A stretch of 64,000 nt of DNA from Notospermus geniculatus (lineage: Eukaryota; Nemertea; Pilidiophora; Heteronemertea; Lineidae): NCBI GenBank assembly GCA_002633025.1, contig NMRB01000889.1, positions 74,196 through 138,195 of the forward strand, given 5' to 3'. The number at the start of each line of letters is the position of its first letter. The first letter of the stretch is position 1. This document shows positions 34,087 through 44,776 of this stretch, in pieces. Position numbers and translations under genes: made by a program. The notes beneath the pieces are model-generated. The model was not told the DNA's origin and made no database searches. It worked only from the letters and a program-made list of their open reading frames with translations.

Positions 34087-37000
34087 CTGGAAAATAAATT
34101 TTTAATAAAAATCAACAATCCATTCACAATTTTCTAAAGGCGGTGACAGACTGGCGCGTAACAAACGCATCTGAAAGCATTCAACCAATCAGGGAAGCGA
34201 CAACATATGGACCGAACACCTACGCTACTGAAGAATCTGATTGGCAGTAAAGCCTGCAGGACGCACTGCCTTATGCGCCAGTCTGTCATTGGCTTGGCAT
34301 GAAGTCCAAAAACTAAAGGGAGGCATTAGCGCGTTCGGAAAGCTTCCTCGGGGAGGCTCGGGGAAGCGGGAGAGCGTTCGGTAAGGTATTTGGCAGGCTG
34401 CCAAGGCTTCCTCGAGCCTGGCCGAAGTGAGTGAAACTCCCGGCATGCATTTCGTTTTTCTTTCCAAGCCGACATGCTGATTGGCTAAACGTGGAATATT
34501 TCACGCATGCAACCCACAGTAGTACCTTTCCCCGAGAAAGCGCAAATATCGTTCGGAATTTCGCCTTCACTACTGCGCATGCTCACATTCCCCGAAGCTT
34601 GGGGAAGAAATTTCCTCGGGGAAGCTTTCCGAACACGGCCACAGTGTGTATGGTACAAAAGTCGGAAGGAGCATAGAATACCCCACAGGCCCTAGTAGGC
34701 CTCCCTTTTTGTGGGCCTAGTTTTTAGACTTATGCTACGTTCACACACAATACGGATTTAAACCGAATTCCGAAGTGCGCATTCCGGAATTCGGTTTAGT
34801 CAGTGCGCATTAAAAACCGTCAGTTCACACTAGCGTTACAATCCGATTCAGACCATAATCCGAACTAAACTGCGCCGTCTATGAACAGCAATATTAACTA
34901 AAGGGCAAACAGGTAACCACTGATCCAACTTCGTTGATTCGGATTAAACTGTTCAGACTACAGAGTTATTGCGGATCAGGTGGTCCGCACTAGCTAGCAC
35001 GGATTAACAACCGTACTTGTTAGTGCGGATCTAATCCGAACTAAAGGGTTTCTAGTGTGACCTCTTATTCCGAATCAAGGCGTTAGTACGGTTTAAGTCC
35101 GGATTAAACTGCTAGTGTGAACGCAGCATTAGGAAATTTCCGCCAAAAACCAAACTATGCATTCCCGGTATGTGATGCATTGGATACCGGTACAAGCATA
35201 TGTTTATGTCAAGTATGCCTGGTACTGTATTTCTGTCAAATCATACGATAAAGAACAATTTACCTCTCTTTTTCTTATTTGCCTCCTGCATTTGGTTTTA
35301 TGCAACAGACTTGTCCCCTTCAGTTCTCTCTTGCTGTTATCTTTCAGGCTTCTGAAGTATGTCTTCAGTCCCTCTGTGGAAGAAAGGTCATTATTAATCA
35401 TTGTCAAGATGAACTGGGGGAATGAAAAGTAGAAGTAAATAATCAACAGTCTTTACAATAGTAGCCAAGTGACATGTACAGAACAGGTCTCAATTGACAG
35501 CCCTACGGCTTCGCGTACATGTAAGTTACGCGCAACTCACGGCTTTGGATTCGCTAGCCGAAATCGTGCAACGCGCCTCGTAAATCACTGCATACATGTA
35601 GCTAGCGAAATTCGCGTAACTCACCTCGTACGTTACGCGTAACATAGCTCGTGAGTTGTTGCATAAGTTACGAGTGACTTGCGCGTAAGTTATGCGAATT
35701 TATGGATGTCAATTCTAGCACATGAACAAATAATGTGTCGTACATGCATTTGGGTCATAACCAAATCAGCCGAGACCTAAGCTTAATATCACTGACTGAG
35801 TCGCTGTGTGTGGTGGGTTTTCATGTGATTTCGGCCCAGAGTGATAAGCCCGGCCCTAACACCACCACATGGGGGTCGGACCTTGTTTGGCCCAGCATCT
35901 TGTCGTGAAGATGTCGTTTAGGCTTTAGCCTACATGTATTCCTTTATTCAGACAAGTTAAACGCAGATCACCTGGCCTAAATCACCTCATGCTGAAATCA
36001 CCACAGTGTCTCATGGCGGCACAAATACCAAACTGATTGGATTTTAGGAATAAATGAAGAGATGCAGTGCAGCTGCGAATACGACTGTTCCATCACACAT
36101 AGGGAAGGTTTTTGGACGAACCATTTGAAATGCCCTGCCAAATACATCAGGGACCATATTTATGAAGACTGTTACAACTTTGAGTGCATGTAAATCTAAG
36201 CCAGCCATGCAGTGAAAAATAGCTAGCTAGGGCATTTGCAGCCAAAACAGAGTTCTGAAGGCTTCATGATGGCCAGTGAAGCCAAAAGGGTGAATGTCGT
36301 CCTGGGTACCCCTAAATGGTACCCAGGTCCAACCTGGGTATCCCTGAATGGCACCCAGGTACGTGCTGGGTACCCTTTAGGAACCTAAAGGATACCTGGT
36401 TTGAAATTACTGCCTGGCGAGATACCTGGAATCCAGGGCCCATATTCATAAAACCTTGCTAGGCTTAGTTGGTTACTAGTAAATCACCCAATTTGTACAG
36501 GCCAGTGTACACCACTAGCAACCAACTAAGCTAGCAAGGTTTCATGAACATGGGCACAGGTTGATAACCGTTCAGCTCGTTATGCTCGCAAGCGTAACAC
36601 GTGGAGATGAGATTATCATTATGGCGACCGGAGTGCCAGACTCGCTGGTATACCCTCCTACGTACAGAGATGGCATTTTTGTGTCCAAAGGCCGCGAAAA
36701 GCAAATATGTTGAGGTCGACAATGACGGGAAAGCAAAACATGCCAAAAGACAAACTGACATCAAAATAAAATATCAGGTCAAACTTCTTTTCAAAAATTT
36801 AGCGCATAATCAGTCTACATGGATTGAAGAATGGCGATTTGGCAATCGGCACCACAGCGCACGTACCATATTCGACCTGGATTTCACGTATCTCACCACC
36901 TGGCCAGGCGGGAATTTCAAACTGGCTATCCTTTAGGTTCCTAAAGGAAACCCAGCACGTACCTGGGTGTCATTTAATAGGGATACCCAAGTTGGACCTG

Positions 37001-40000
37001 GGTACCCTTTACGGGTACCCAGGTCGACATTCACCCTTTTGGCGCCAGTGAGTGTTACTCGGCTGTTTGTGTGTTGCTAAAAATCGCTAGCACACACACC
37101 AGTTTTGAAATACATACCTTCTATATGTAAACGGGGGAATATATTTTCCCCACTGTCTTCAATCACTGCCCTGATGACCCGCTTGACGACAGCAGAGTTT
37201 GCAGCGGACGTAAAGCTGGAAAAAACAATGGCAGTTCGTTATAAGATCAGGATGAATAACTGACTCCATCACAGGAGTAGTGCTGATGAGATGAAGCAAT
37301 CAGTGGTCAAAGCTCAATACTTATGAAAAACATCTCTTGGGAGTCTTACATTATGTCTTAGCAAAATATGCAAGTTGCAGACACGCACATTTTCAAAGAA
37401 AGTGACTGAAACTTAACTGAGGCGGGTTTGGTTCAGTACCTGCATTCAATGTTCATTTATAATTCCATTTGTTCTCCAATGCACATGATTTAATGATAAT
37501 AAAGAAAGATTACACCGCAGCCATGCACGATGAAATGAAGATTGGCCCATGGCCATGGACACGAGAAAAATATTCCAGCATGTGCAACACTCTTAATAGC
37601 ACAGAACCGCACTTAAAAGAGTTCACATTGGTTTTAGCACAGAACCGCACTCAACCAATGATCTACGCTGCAAATGTTTGAATACTTCTTCATGATCTAT
37701 GGTCAATTCCATTTTCTTGAAATAGACTAGCCAAACAGTTTACCGTATTTTCGCGACTATAGGGCGCACCTGACTATAAGGCGCACCCCCTAATTTCACC
37801 CAAAATCTTTGAAGAAATCCATACATAAGACGCACTGCCGTATAAGGCGCAGTTTCATCAGTGAATGCTTCAGTGCATCATCCATGCATGCTTGAATGCT
37901 TGGGTTTGTCAGCATCTTGACACTTCTGATCAAATTGTTGGACTCAAGCCACAGATAAGGCGCACCACCCTATAAGGCGCACCCCCAATTTTAGACCCTT
38001 CTTCAAAGAAAAAGGCCGCGCCTTATAGCCCGAAAATTACGGTACACCCCTGGCAATGCCTGCCATCCTGCTACTAAGCAGTATTCAATGTAGCTACAGG
38101 ACCACTGCACTGAAATTGGGTACCGGGTATATGTATGTATGTCATGCATGTCATGTGAAGGATTTCCACCAGATTTGTAGGGCATGGTATGCCAGCAGCA
38201 GCTGACTAATATAATATTCTACCAACACCCACAGAAGCAAATACCGGTATGTGAAATGAACACTTGCCCATGGACATGAAGAAGAATTCTGCAACATATA
38301 CAACTCTCTTTATAGCACAGACCCGCACTTAAAAGAGTTCACATCGGTTTTAGCACAGAACCGCACTCAACCAATGATCTACGCTGCAAATGTTCGAATA
38401 CTTCTTCATAATCTATGGTCAATTCCATTTCCATGAATACATGCATAGTACATGTATTTCCGGCGATGAGAAGAAAATCTGAAAGGTGTATTAGATAGAG
38501 TAGGCATAAAAATTACATTCACAAAGGCACTTAGCATTTTACTTGTGGCGTAATAGCAGCAGTCAGCCGCACGTAATGCCAAAATTTGACAGGAAAGTTC
38601 CAGTGGACCAACACACAGGAAAATCCATGTAATTACATGTAGTGCTCGATCAAGAATGAATGGTCTGCTAAATGTACATGTATTATGCACTGAATTGGGC
38701 AGAAGTGACACCTATCTCGGTCAACTCACTGAACAGACTCCTATTGTCAAACATAATCTTCAGAAGGCAATAATGTAATCTCATCATGTCATCTCTGGTG
38801 GGAGAGTTCTGTTTAGAAGGCTACTTACTTTTCATCAAAAATGAAGCCATCAAAATCATCCTTCTTCAGCAGCTCTTTGTATATATCTCTTGTCTTCCTC
38901 TGAAGAATAAACAAAACTGGCCCACATATTAGAATGCAAAATAGTCCTAAACCAGCATTTCAATAGTTGGAGCTAATACAAAATTCAAATTTCTGCTATT
39001 AGCAAACTCCATTCTTGTACATGTAGAACTCCAACATGTCCAATTCTTCCATCAGATTCCTGACGGACCTACGCTGAATTCTTGCCTGTACATACCTTGC
39101 AGGGTGTGCTAACCTCAATCGACTCGCGCCGTTTGCGCTTTCCACTCGGACTGGGTGTTTTCAGAGCAGCATCCTGACGAATCTTTGAGAGCGAGTCCAT
39201 AAGTTCTTTGTTGCGCCTTCGTTCCTCCTGAAGAACAGAAAATGAGGAATTAAACACCCGTACACTCAAACAAAATTATGGAGGAATAGGCCTCAGCCCC
39301 TGGCCTATCCCCGATAGGTAGCGGTATGTAACGATTCAGTGGATTCTGAGTTTAGTGTTCTCCAAACCAGTTAAAAAAAACGGCGGCCCGCCCCTCTTAA
39401 AAATACCGACGGCAAAATCCGCCCCTCTTAAAAACGGCCCGCCCCTCTTAAAAATTCGTCCGCCCCTCTTAAAAATTCATCCGCCTTAATATTTATGATT
39501 TAGATCGCTCATGCATCTCAGATGCTCAGAAAACACATCTCAGAGCACCTAAAATCCAAATTTCCAGACCCCCGCCAGAAGGCGCCTTCGGCTCCTCGAT
39601 CGCGTGGTGGCTTCGGCACCAGGCCTATCGCCGCCCCGCTTAGACCAGAACCCGTGGAGAACACTGAGTTGGTTAGTAATAGTAGCCCAGACTAGCATAG
39701 AGCTAGGCCTGATTTCTTTGTCTCATGCACATGAGATCATAGGCTTTACACAGTTTGCAAAATTAGCGGCCGGCATTTTTTAGGGTTAAAATTAGCCGAA
39801 TTTTCAAACTTGTTTTTGAGGAGTGCTTTTTCCTGCCGACCATAAATTCTGCCCATTCATGCAGAAAGAAAAGATGTAAAGAAAATTAAGACTGCATCTT
39901 GGCAAAATCCAGAAACAAAATGACAGTCCGCTAATTTTGCAATTTTTATGGTTGAACCATAAAGTTCATGGTTCATTTTTTCATTTCCATTAACTTCTGC

Positions 40001-41062
40001 AGTGTTCTCCACGGGTTTTGGTGTAAGAGGGGCGGCTGTGGGTGGTGTGCCGAAGGCACCGTGTGAGGCGCCTTCTGGCAGGGGGTCTGGCGGCCCTCCC
40101 CCACTGAAATTTTGATCTTAGGTGCTCTGAGATGCATTTTCTGAGCATCTGAGATGCATAATTGAGCGATCTAAATCATAAATATTAGGGCGGACGAATT
40201 TTTAAGTGGGGCGGGCCGTTTTTAAGAGGGGCCGGGCGGATTTTGCCGTCGGTATTTTAAAGAGGGGCGGGCCGCTAGTTTTTTAACTGGTGTGGAGGAC
40301 ACTGCTTCTGGCGTGAAATAAACCCTCCCCCCTTTTTTCGGTCGCAGCTACATGTACACTATCTTGTTGCGGATGAAAATTTCTGCGCTTTTTTCCTTAA
40401 AATAATGATGGATAGGCCTAAAGATGAACATGATGAAGATTGAAGACGTGCAGGGGGGTGTATAATTTGTCCGAATTATAGAGGAAAAACTAACGTTATA
40501 TTTAGGCCTATAGCCTATTTACAATCGTCGAATTGAGATGATCAAGTTTTTAGGCCAAATTGAATTTTTTTCCAAGGCCTGGGCCAAAGAAGTTAGTAAG
40601 TAGGCCTACCCCCCCCCCATTTTGCCATTTTTGTCGTAAACGACGGTGAATTAGGCCCGGGCCTACATCTACATATGTAGGCCTACCGACCGGTAGGCCT
40701 AGGCCTAGGCCTAGGCCCCTACCTACGGTATGACACTGGGCCGAAATCACCGTGTGGGGACAGGTAAGCATGGTAAGGTAGGCCCCAGCAGAATATAGGA
40801 CTAGGCCTAGGCCTACCCCCCCTTACTCTAGGCCTTGGCCTAGCTATGGCCTATGTAGAGTGCAGTGCATACTTGCACAGGCACGTGCACGGATAGCCGG
40901 CCTTGCATGCCTGAACATGCTGAATAGCAGTCACGGCGTACAATTTTTTTAGCCTACCTGCAGCTCTTCAAGAACACGCTTATTCTCTTCCCTTTGCTGC
41001 TTGCTTTCCCTCAAACTTTCTTCCAAGAGAACAACATAATCATCATTCATACGTACGGCCAT
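33742..41062 (-). CDS. Six-exon accessory protein of the CACTA element, coiled-coil, 286 aa
   Basis: Exons, in order: 40958-41062, 39096-39227, 38829-38899, 37118-37215, 35264-35373 and 33742-34086. Every junction has GT-AG sites and compatible phase, giving one uninterrupted frame of 286 residues plus stop. Residues 1-60 are Glu/Lys/Arg/Leu-rich and probably coiled-coil (YVVLLEESLRESKQQREENK). Then come a basic stretch (SPSGKRKRRES, a likely nuclear signal), a middle part (RDIYKELLKKDDFDGFIFDE) and a basic KCRRQIRKREKCCNLKKALA region. The C-terminal module is RPDLMSSEESG, then KKLPWERKK, a Lys/Arg helix, and STRPVPADVPDWAV. From memory, similar tails (acidic SSEES, PLPW, RP..P..APxWAV) recur in uncharacterised invertebrate transposon-linked proteins. 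The function is unknown; a DNA- or transposase-binding partner is a guess. It could alternatively be a host gene engulfed by the element. Confidence 0.88.
34145..34287. mobile_element. Foldback element in accessory-gene intron
   Basis: GACAGACTGGCGCGTAA pairs with TTATGCGCCAGTCTGTC. Confidence 0.7.
34331..34636. mobile_element. Foldback element (GCGTTCGGAAAGCTTCCTCG ends)
   Basis: GTTCGGAAAGCTTCCTCGGG pairs with CCTCGGGGAAGCTTTCCGAA. Inner segments GGAAGCGGGAGAGCGTTCGG and others repeat the GTTCGG/CCCCGAAGC theme. Confidence 0.72.
34732..35129. mobile_element. Foldback element (TGCTACGTTCACAC ends)
   Basis: TGCTACGTTCACAC pairs with GTGTGAACGCAGCA. The inside is built from repeated TAATCCG/CGGATTA motifs in both orientations (for example GCGGATCTAATCCGAACTAA). 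Confidence 0.75.
35264..35373 (-). CDS. Accessory protein exon 5
   Basis: The acceptor CTTTCTTCCACAG is chosen because only it keeps the frame. The alternative CATTCCCCCAG 40 bases upstream would run into a stop after joining exon 4. Encodes GLKTYFRSLKDNSKRELKGT and LLHKTKCRRQIRKRE; donor GTAAAT. Confidence 0.84.
35492..35713. mobile_element. Element with TTGACA ends and dense TTACGCG motifs
   Basis: TTGACAGCC at the left and GGATGTCAA at the right are inverted. Between them are about a dozen GTTACG, GCGTAA and ACTCG/CGAGT motifs in both orientations, suggesting iterated protein-binding sites or a decayed palindrome. Confidence 0.6.
36280..37043. mobile_element. Foldback element with 8-bp target duplication and a nested hairpin
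   Basis: GCCAAAAGGGTGAATGTCG at the left pairs with CGACATTCACCCTTTTGGC at the right. The arms continue for about 140 bases of GGGTACC/CCCAGG repeats. GCCAGTGA is duplicated at 36272-36279 and 37044-37051. A second hairpin element is nested at 36437-36556. The central 36560-36890 is not palindromic and holds an ATGGCGACCGG start with 30 codons before a stop. No product is recognised. Confidence 0.8.
36437..36556. mobile_element. Nested hairpin MITE (GGCCCATATTCATAAAACC ends)
   Basis: GGCCCATATTCATAAAACCT and GCTAGGCTTAGTTGGTTACT pair with AGCAACCAACTAAGCTAGC and AGGTTTCATGAACATGGGC. Same family as 44501-44620. Confidence 0.82.
37118..37215 (-). CDS. Accessory protein exon 4
   Basis: 98 bases, acceptor TTTTTTCCAG, donor GTATGT. 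Completes the Asn codon and encodes FTSAANSAVVKRVIRAVIED then SGENIFPRLHIE, leaving one base over. Confidence 0.86.
37531..37719. repeat. Dispersed direct repeat, copy 1
   Basis: Matches 38252-38435. Both contain GAACCGCACTTAAAAGAGTT and ACCAATGATCTACGCTGCAA. The two copies flank the MITE at 37741-38044. Confidence 0.85.
37741..38044. mobile_element. MITE with TACCGTATTTTCGCGACTAT ends
   Basis: TACCGTATTTTCGCGACTAT followed by GGCGCAC is matched at the right by GCGCCTTATAGCCCGAAAAT, then TACGGTA. Internal ATAAGGCGCACC blocks repeat the theme. The phrase ACTATAAGGCGCA is familiar from repeats of several animal genomes. Confidence 0.82.
38252..38435. repeat. Dispersed direct repeat, copy 2
   Basis: Second copy of 37531-37719. 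The distal 110 bases are nearly identical and the proximal part is more diverged. Confidence 0.85.
38829..38899 (-). CDS. Accessory protein exon 3
   Basis: 71 bases, acceptor TTTATTCTTCAG, donor GTAAGT. Encodes RKTRDIYKELLKKDDFDGFI then FDE, ending with two bases of an Asn codon. Confidence 0.86.
39096..39227 (-). CDS. Accessory protein exon 2
   Basis: 44 codons in phase 0, acceptor CTGTTCTTCAG, donor GTATGT. EERRRNKELMDSLSKIRQDA continues the coiled coil, followed by the basic KRKRRESIEVSTPCK. Confidence 0.88.
39353..39665. mobile_element. MITE with AGTGTTCTCCA ends, copy 1
   Basis: The ends AGTGTTCTCCA and TGGAGAACACT are flanked by GAGTT at 39348-39352 and 39666-39670. Four GCCCGCCCCTCTTAAAAA-type repeats lie near the left end. 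An opposite-orientation copy is at 40000-40304. Confidence 0.82.
40000..40304. mobile_element. MITE with CAGTGTTCTCCA ends, copy 2 (inverted)
   Basis: Same family as 39353-39665 in opposite orientation. CTTCTG is duplicated at 39994-39999 and 40305-40310. Shares GGCGCCTTCTGGC, TGAGCATCTGAGATGCAT and GGGGCGGGCCGTTTTTAAG with copy 1. The two copies could pair in the accessory-gene pre-mRNA. Confidence 0.85.
40958..41062 (-). CDS. Accessory protein exon 1 (start codon)
   Basis: ATG at 41062 opens 35 codons (MAVRMNDDYVVLLEESLRES...KRVLEELQ), ending with donor GTAGGC. A second Met lies at codon 5. The upstream 300 bases contain no in-frame continuation. Confidence 0.85.
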
Positions 41063-42243
41063 TGTAATTCAGAGAAATTTGAATAGATTTGATGAAATCA
41101 AGCTGTGAAGTGATGACTGAAACGAAATCGGCGGTGTCGATAGTCTCACGCGGTCAGACTCTTACATTACCATTACAGAGTCTGACACCACTCGTGTATA
41201 TTTTATGCACGGTCAATACATTGAGAGAGCTAGCCGCAGCCGCATTTACGCACTTTTTTGTCATGTGAAAACACTTGTCATATGCAATGCATAAGTCATG
41301 TACTTACCGTACATCACTGTACATAATATATGTATGCTATACAATGCTTCATATACCATGGCAGCAATATTTGCATCATGTGACTGCTACATTATTGTCA
41401 TTCATTCATAGCGCGTCGATTCGGCCTGTCGCAACGTTCTGCGACCAGTAAAGCGAGATTTCACGAGATTTGGTCGAGTGGTGTCAGTCGCTCCGCGGGA
41501 AGCTACTCCAGCGCCGCGCGTGGCGACTGACTGAGTGAGTCTACGGTGTCGACAATGGAACTGAGACAAAGGATTCCAAAATTTGGCGCGAATTTACTGT
41601 GTCAGCCTCATTTTCGTATCGGCAATATTTTTCATTTTTAAGATTTCTTTCAGGCCTAAAACAACGCGTATTATCAAATGCATGAAAATATAAGAATCTA
41701 CCATAACCTACCGCAAATAATATTCACTTTGGCCATATTAGGCCCATTTCATGCTTGTTCAATCCCCAGATTCGAAACAGCGGCTGGGTGACCGAGACTA
41801 CGTTTGGAAGAAATATTGCAAATTCCCATAATGCACCACGCTGTCTCTTGCCGTTCAGCTGTTCTGAGTTCGCTGAGCTTTAAAATTTACCAATTTCTTT
41901 CCAAGTTACGCATCAAATACATCCTCATTCAGTCGATGCAGTTCATCATATTCATTTGTTGCCACGGTAAGCATATTTTGCCGAATTAGGCCCTAAGTCG
42001 ACTACAATTTCGATCAGCGTGCTAGCGAATGACCGTCGCCGTCGCTGTAGCTACGTGCATGCACATGTGCATGCATCGCATGCACGTTGTACCGGTAGGC
42101 CTGATCAGCTGATGAAGCACTGAGAGCATGAACAGTGGCATGCACTTGCACAGCATTAGCTACGTAGGGCTAGCCTTAAAGCGTTGTCGACGCGTACCTA
42201 ACTAGGGCCTAGCCCCTTTACATGCAGGTAGGCCTAGGCCTAG
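41063..42243. promoter_or_regulatory. Probable promoter region of the accessory gene, CpG-rich in part
   Basis: Lies directly upstream of the minus-strand start codon. Bases 41405-41560 are CpG-dense (GCGCGTCGATTCGG, CTCCAGCGCCGCGCGTGGCG). An inverted pair, GAGTCTGACACCACTCG (about 41177) and CGAGTGGTGTCAGTCG (about 41473), spans it. No TATA box is clear. The promoter role is inferred from position. Confidence 0.4.
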
Positions 42244-42500
42244 CAGGCCCGGATCCAGAGGGGGGGNCCCCCCCTATTTTTTGAGGGTCAGTGATTTTTT
42301 TACTGCACTTTTTGGAAATCATCTAGTATTTCATGTCTAAGATGCTGGGAAATCGCATCTCAGGCTTTGATTTTTCAAATTTTCCCGGGGGAGGCCCCCA
42401 GACCCCCCTTCGTGTGCGCGCACTTGTGGTGTGAGCCAACTGAGGGCTTCGTCCTCGGGGTTGTGCCCCCCGTATTTCTAAATCCTGGATCCGGCTCCTG
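42244..42500. mobile_element. hAT-like MITE with GGATCC-containing ends
   Basis: The ends are CAGGCCCGGATCCAGAGGG and CTGGATCCGGCTCCTG, with CCTAG duplicated at 42239-42243 and 42501-42505. A single N at 42267 sits in a G/C homopolymer. Confidence 0.85.
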
Positions 42501-42616
42501 CCTAGGCCTACATGCACCGCATGTTATACCGGTATGTAGGCCTATGTAAATTTGAACTTGCGCACACAGATCACTGATCAGATGATCCATTGAATTGATT
42601 TTTGGCCTGCCCTAGG

Positions 42617-43089
42617 GGGTCATGCTAATTACCGTCCACCACCGTCCTCCACCCTTTTTGTACTGTTATTGTACAGTCTTCCACCTCAATATTTATTTAA
42701 AACATCTTTTCTTTATCTTTCTCTCAAAAAATAATGTAAACCGCATCAGAATCACTGAGAATATTCTGTTTTTTGTCATCGTCCACCACCACGATTCTTC
42801 AATCAGTGCCACCCTCGGACGCCAATGGAACCAGGTTTGATGGCAATGTAGTTCTTGAACTCACCACCCAATGGTGGCGCTGACTGACGAATCGTGGTGG
42901 TGGACGATGAAAAAAACAGAAAATTCTGTGATATTGTCAGCGATTTTGATGCGGTTTACATTATTGTTTGAGAGAGAGATAAAGAAAAGATGTTTTAAAT
43001 AAATATTGAGGTGGAAAACTGTACAATAACAGTACAAAAAGGGTGGAGGACGGTGGTAGACGGTGGTGGACGGTAATTAGCATGACCGT
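42617..43089. mobile_element. Long foldback element with 8-bp target duplication
   Basis: GGGTCATGCTAATTACCGTC at the left returns inverted at the right. The arms extend about 200 bases with few mismatches, including GTACTGTTATTGTACAGT and ATCGTCCACCACCACGATTC. GCCCTAGG is duplicated at 42609-42616 and 43090-43097. The loop is only about 40 bases. Confidence 0.9.
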
Positions 43090-44776
43090 GCCCTAGGTCA
43101 TTGTTTAGTTTCGAGGCCGGACGGGAGGAAAATGGCACCTGTTTTTTAATACAATCTGGATAGAATGCACATCATTTTATGAACACTGCAGTGCATGTAG
43201 GCCCTAATGGTAACTGGTGATTTCGGCCTACATTGTTTGTAGTACCGGTATTTAGGCCCCAGTTCATGAGTTGGGCCTAAATTACCTTGTATGCCCGCTT
43301 TGTCCGAGTGATTTCACTTCAGCCATTGGCCTACCTACATGTACGTCAATTGTTTTTGCCTAAGTAGAATAAGAATGCCTAGGTAGAATACGAATTTATT
43401 TAGACCAGCCACCTCCTGTAGGCTAGATGGATTATTTCCCCCCCCCCCCTTATTTGTCTGACGGTGAATTAGGCCCGAGCCGTAATCACCGTTGGCCGAA
43501 ATCGCATGAAATCCATGTAGTGTAAATATTGGGGGGGGGGGAGGGTCTCCCACCCAGGCCCCATTCTTTCTAGGCCAGAGGGTACATTCTTCGCCATGTA
43601 TTGTAACTACATGTAGTTTTAAGATGAATACTTTCGTTTGTTTTTGTTGAACTGTATCATGTTAAACGGGTCAGACATTTATATTCCTGGAAAATTTTGG
43701 AAAGGGGCTGTTCATTTTCCTCACTTGAGGCGACACTTATTTTATTTCTTGTTTTACGGATCCGCCGCACTTATTTTTCCGATTTTGGAAAATAAAAATA
43801 ATTGAAAAAATGGCATCATTTTTTGCCGCCGCCCACAAACTGATTACCCGATCAATAAAAATAAAAATAATGGAAAAAAACGCTTTATTATTTTACCGCC
43901 GACATGCTGGACGAAACTTGCCTGACGAAAATAATTCACAGCGGTTGTAACAATAATTCTCGTTCCCATTCATTGAGTGAATTTTATTATATTTTTGTAC
44001 ATTTTTATTTTNAATCCAAATGGACAGGGTCTCTAATAGCCATTGAATATAGAGTGTTCTAATAGCCATTGTATAATGCCCTATCAAAGTGAGCATGTGG
44101 TTTTCCTTGGATTTTACTTGTGGTCAGTGAATGGTCTATTTCCCATACCAAACATTCCTTTGATGTCACCTCTAGCCTGAGTCAGACTATAGATGTCACA
44201 CTCAGTAATGGCTTGCATGGAAGACGTGGAACCATCATTTGAATATGCGGACTAAAGTGCTGTTCTGCATCAAAATTCCCGAAAAACAGTCATGGATATC
44301 TGGAAAATATCCCTTGGAAAAATGTGGAAAAGCCATGGAATTAGTCTCAGGCATGTCAGGGGCTGTACAATACAAAATCCATTAGAAATGTCACATTTTT
44401 GGTTCCACAGAGCAAAATCCAGGTTGCATTTTAGACCAAATGGTCATGAACTTTGAGCCCCGTTGAAAACTGGGTTTGTTCTTTAAAATCTGGAAGTCAG
44501 GGCCCATATTCATAAAACCTTGCTAGGATTAGCTTGCTGCTAAAGTGCCTACGTGTAGTTTGTACAGGCCAATGTACATAACTAGCAAGCAACTAAGCTA
44601 GGAAGGTTTTATGAATGGGCACAGATGTACTGGATTTGGAGACCTTGATGTTAGCCAAACCTCTCCTGACCTGGATAACCTCCCCTGTTGTCTACTTCCG
44701 ATAATGTGTATTCTTTTCCAAAAATAGCTGAAGCTGCCATTCCACATTCCCTGAACTGGTCTAAATCAAGTCGAGA
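43090..44776. other. Central spacer of the CACTA element
   Basis: Upstream of the kinase start. Contains the hairpin MITE at 44501-44620, C- and G-homopolymers at 43440 and 43530, and a single N at 44012. No exon is supported. It presumably carries the kinase promoter, which I cannot pinpoint. Confidence 0.5.
44501..44620. mobile_element. Hairpin MITE (GGCCCATATTCATAAAACC ends)
   Basis: GGCCCATATTCATAAAACCT and GCTAGGATTAGCTTGCTGCT pair with AGCAAGCAACTAAGCTAGG and AAGGTTTTATGAATGGGC. Same family as 36437-36556. Confidence 0.82.

Noticed and set aside
36601-36936. 111-codon plus-strand frame
   Set aside because: Starts in the core and ends in the palindromic arm of a foldback element; no homology seen.
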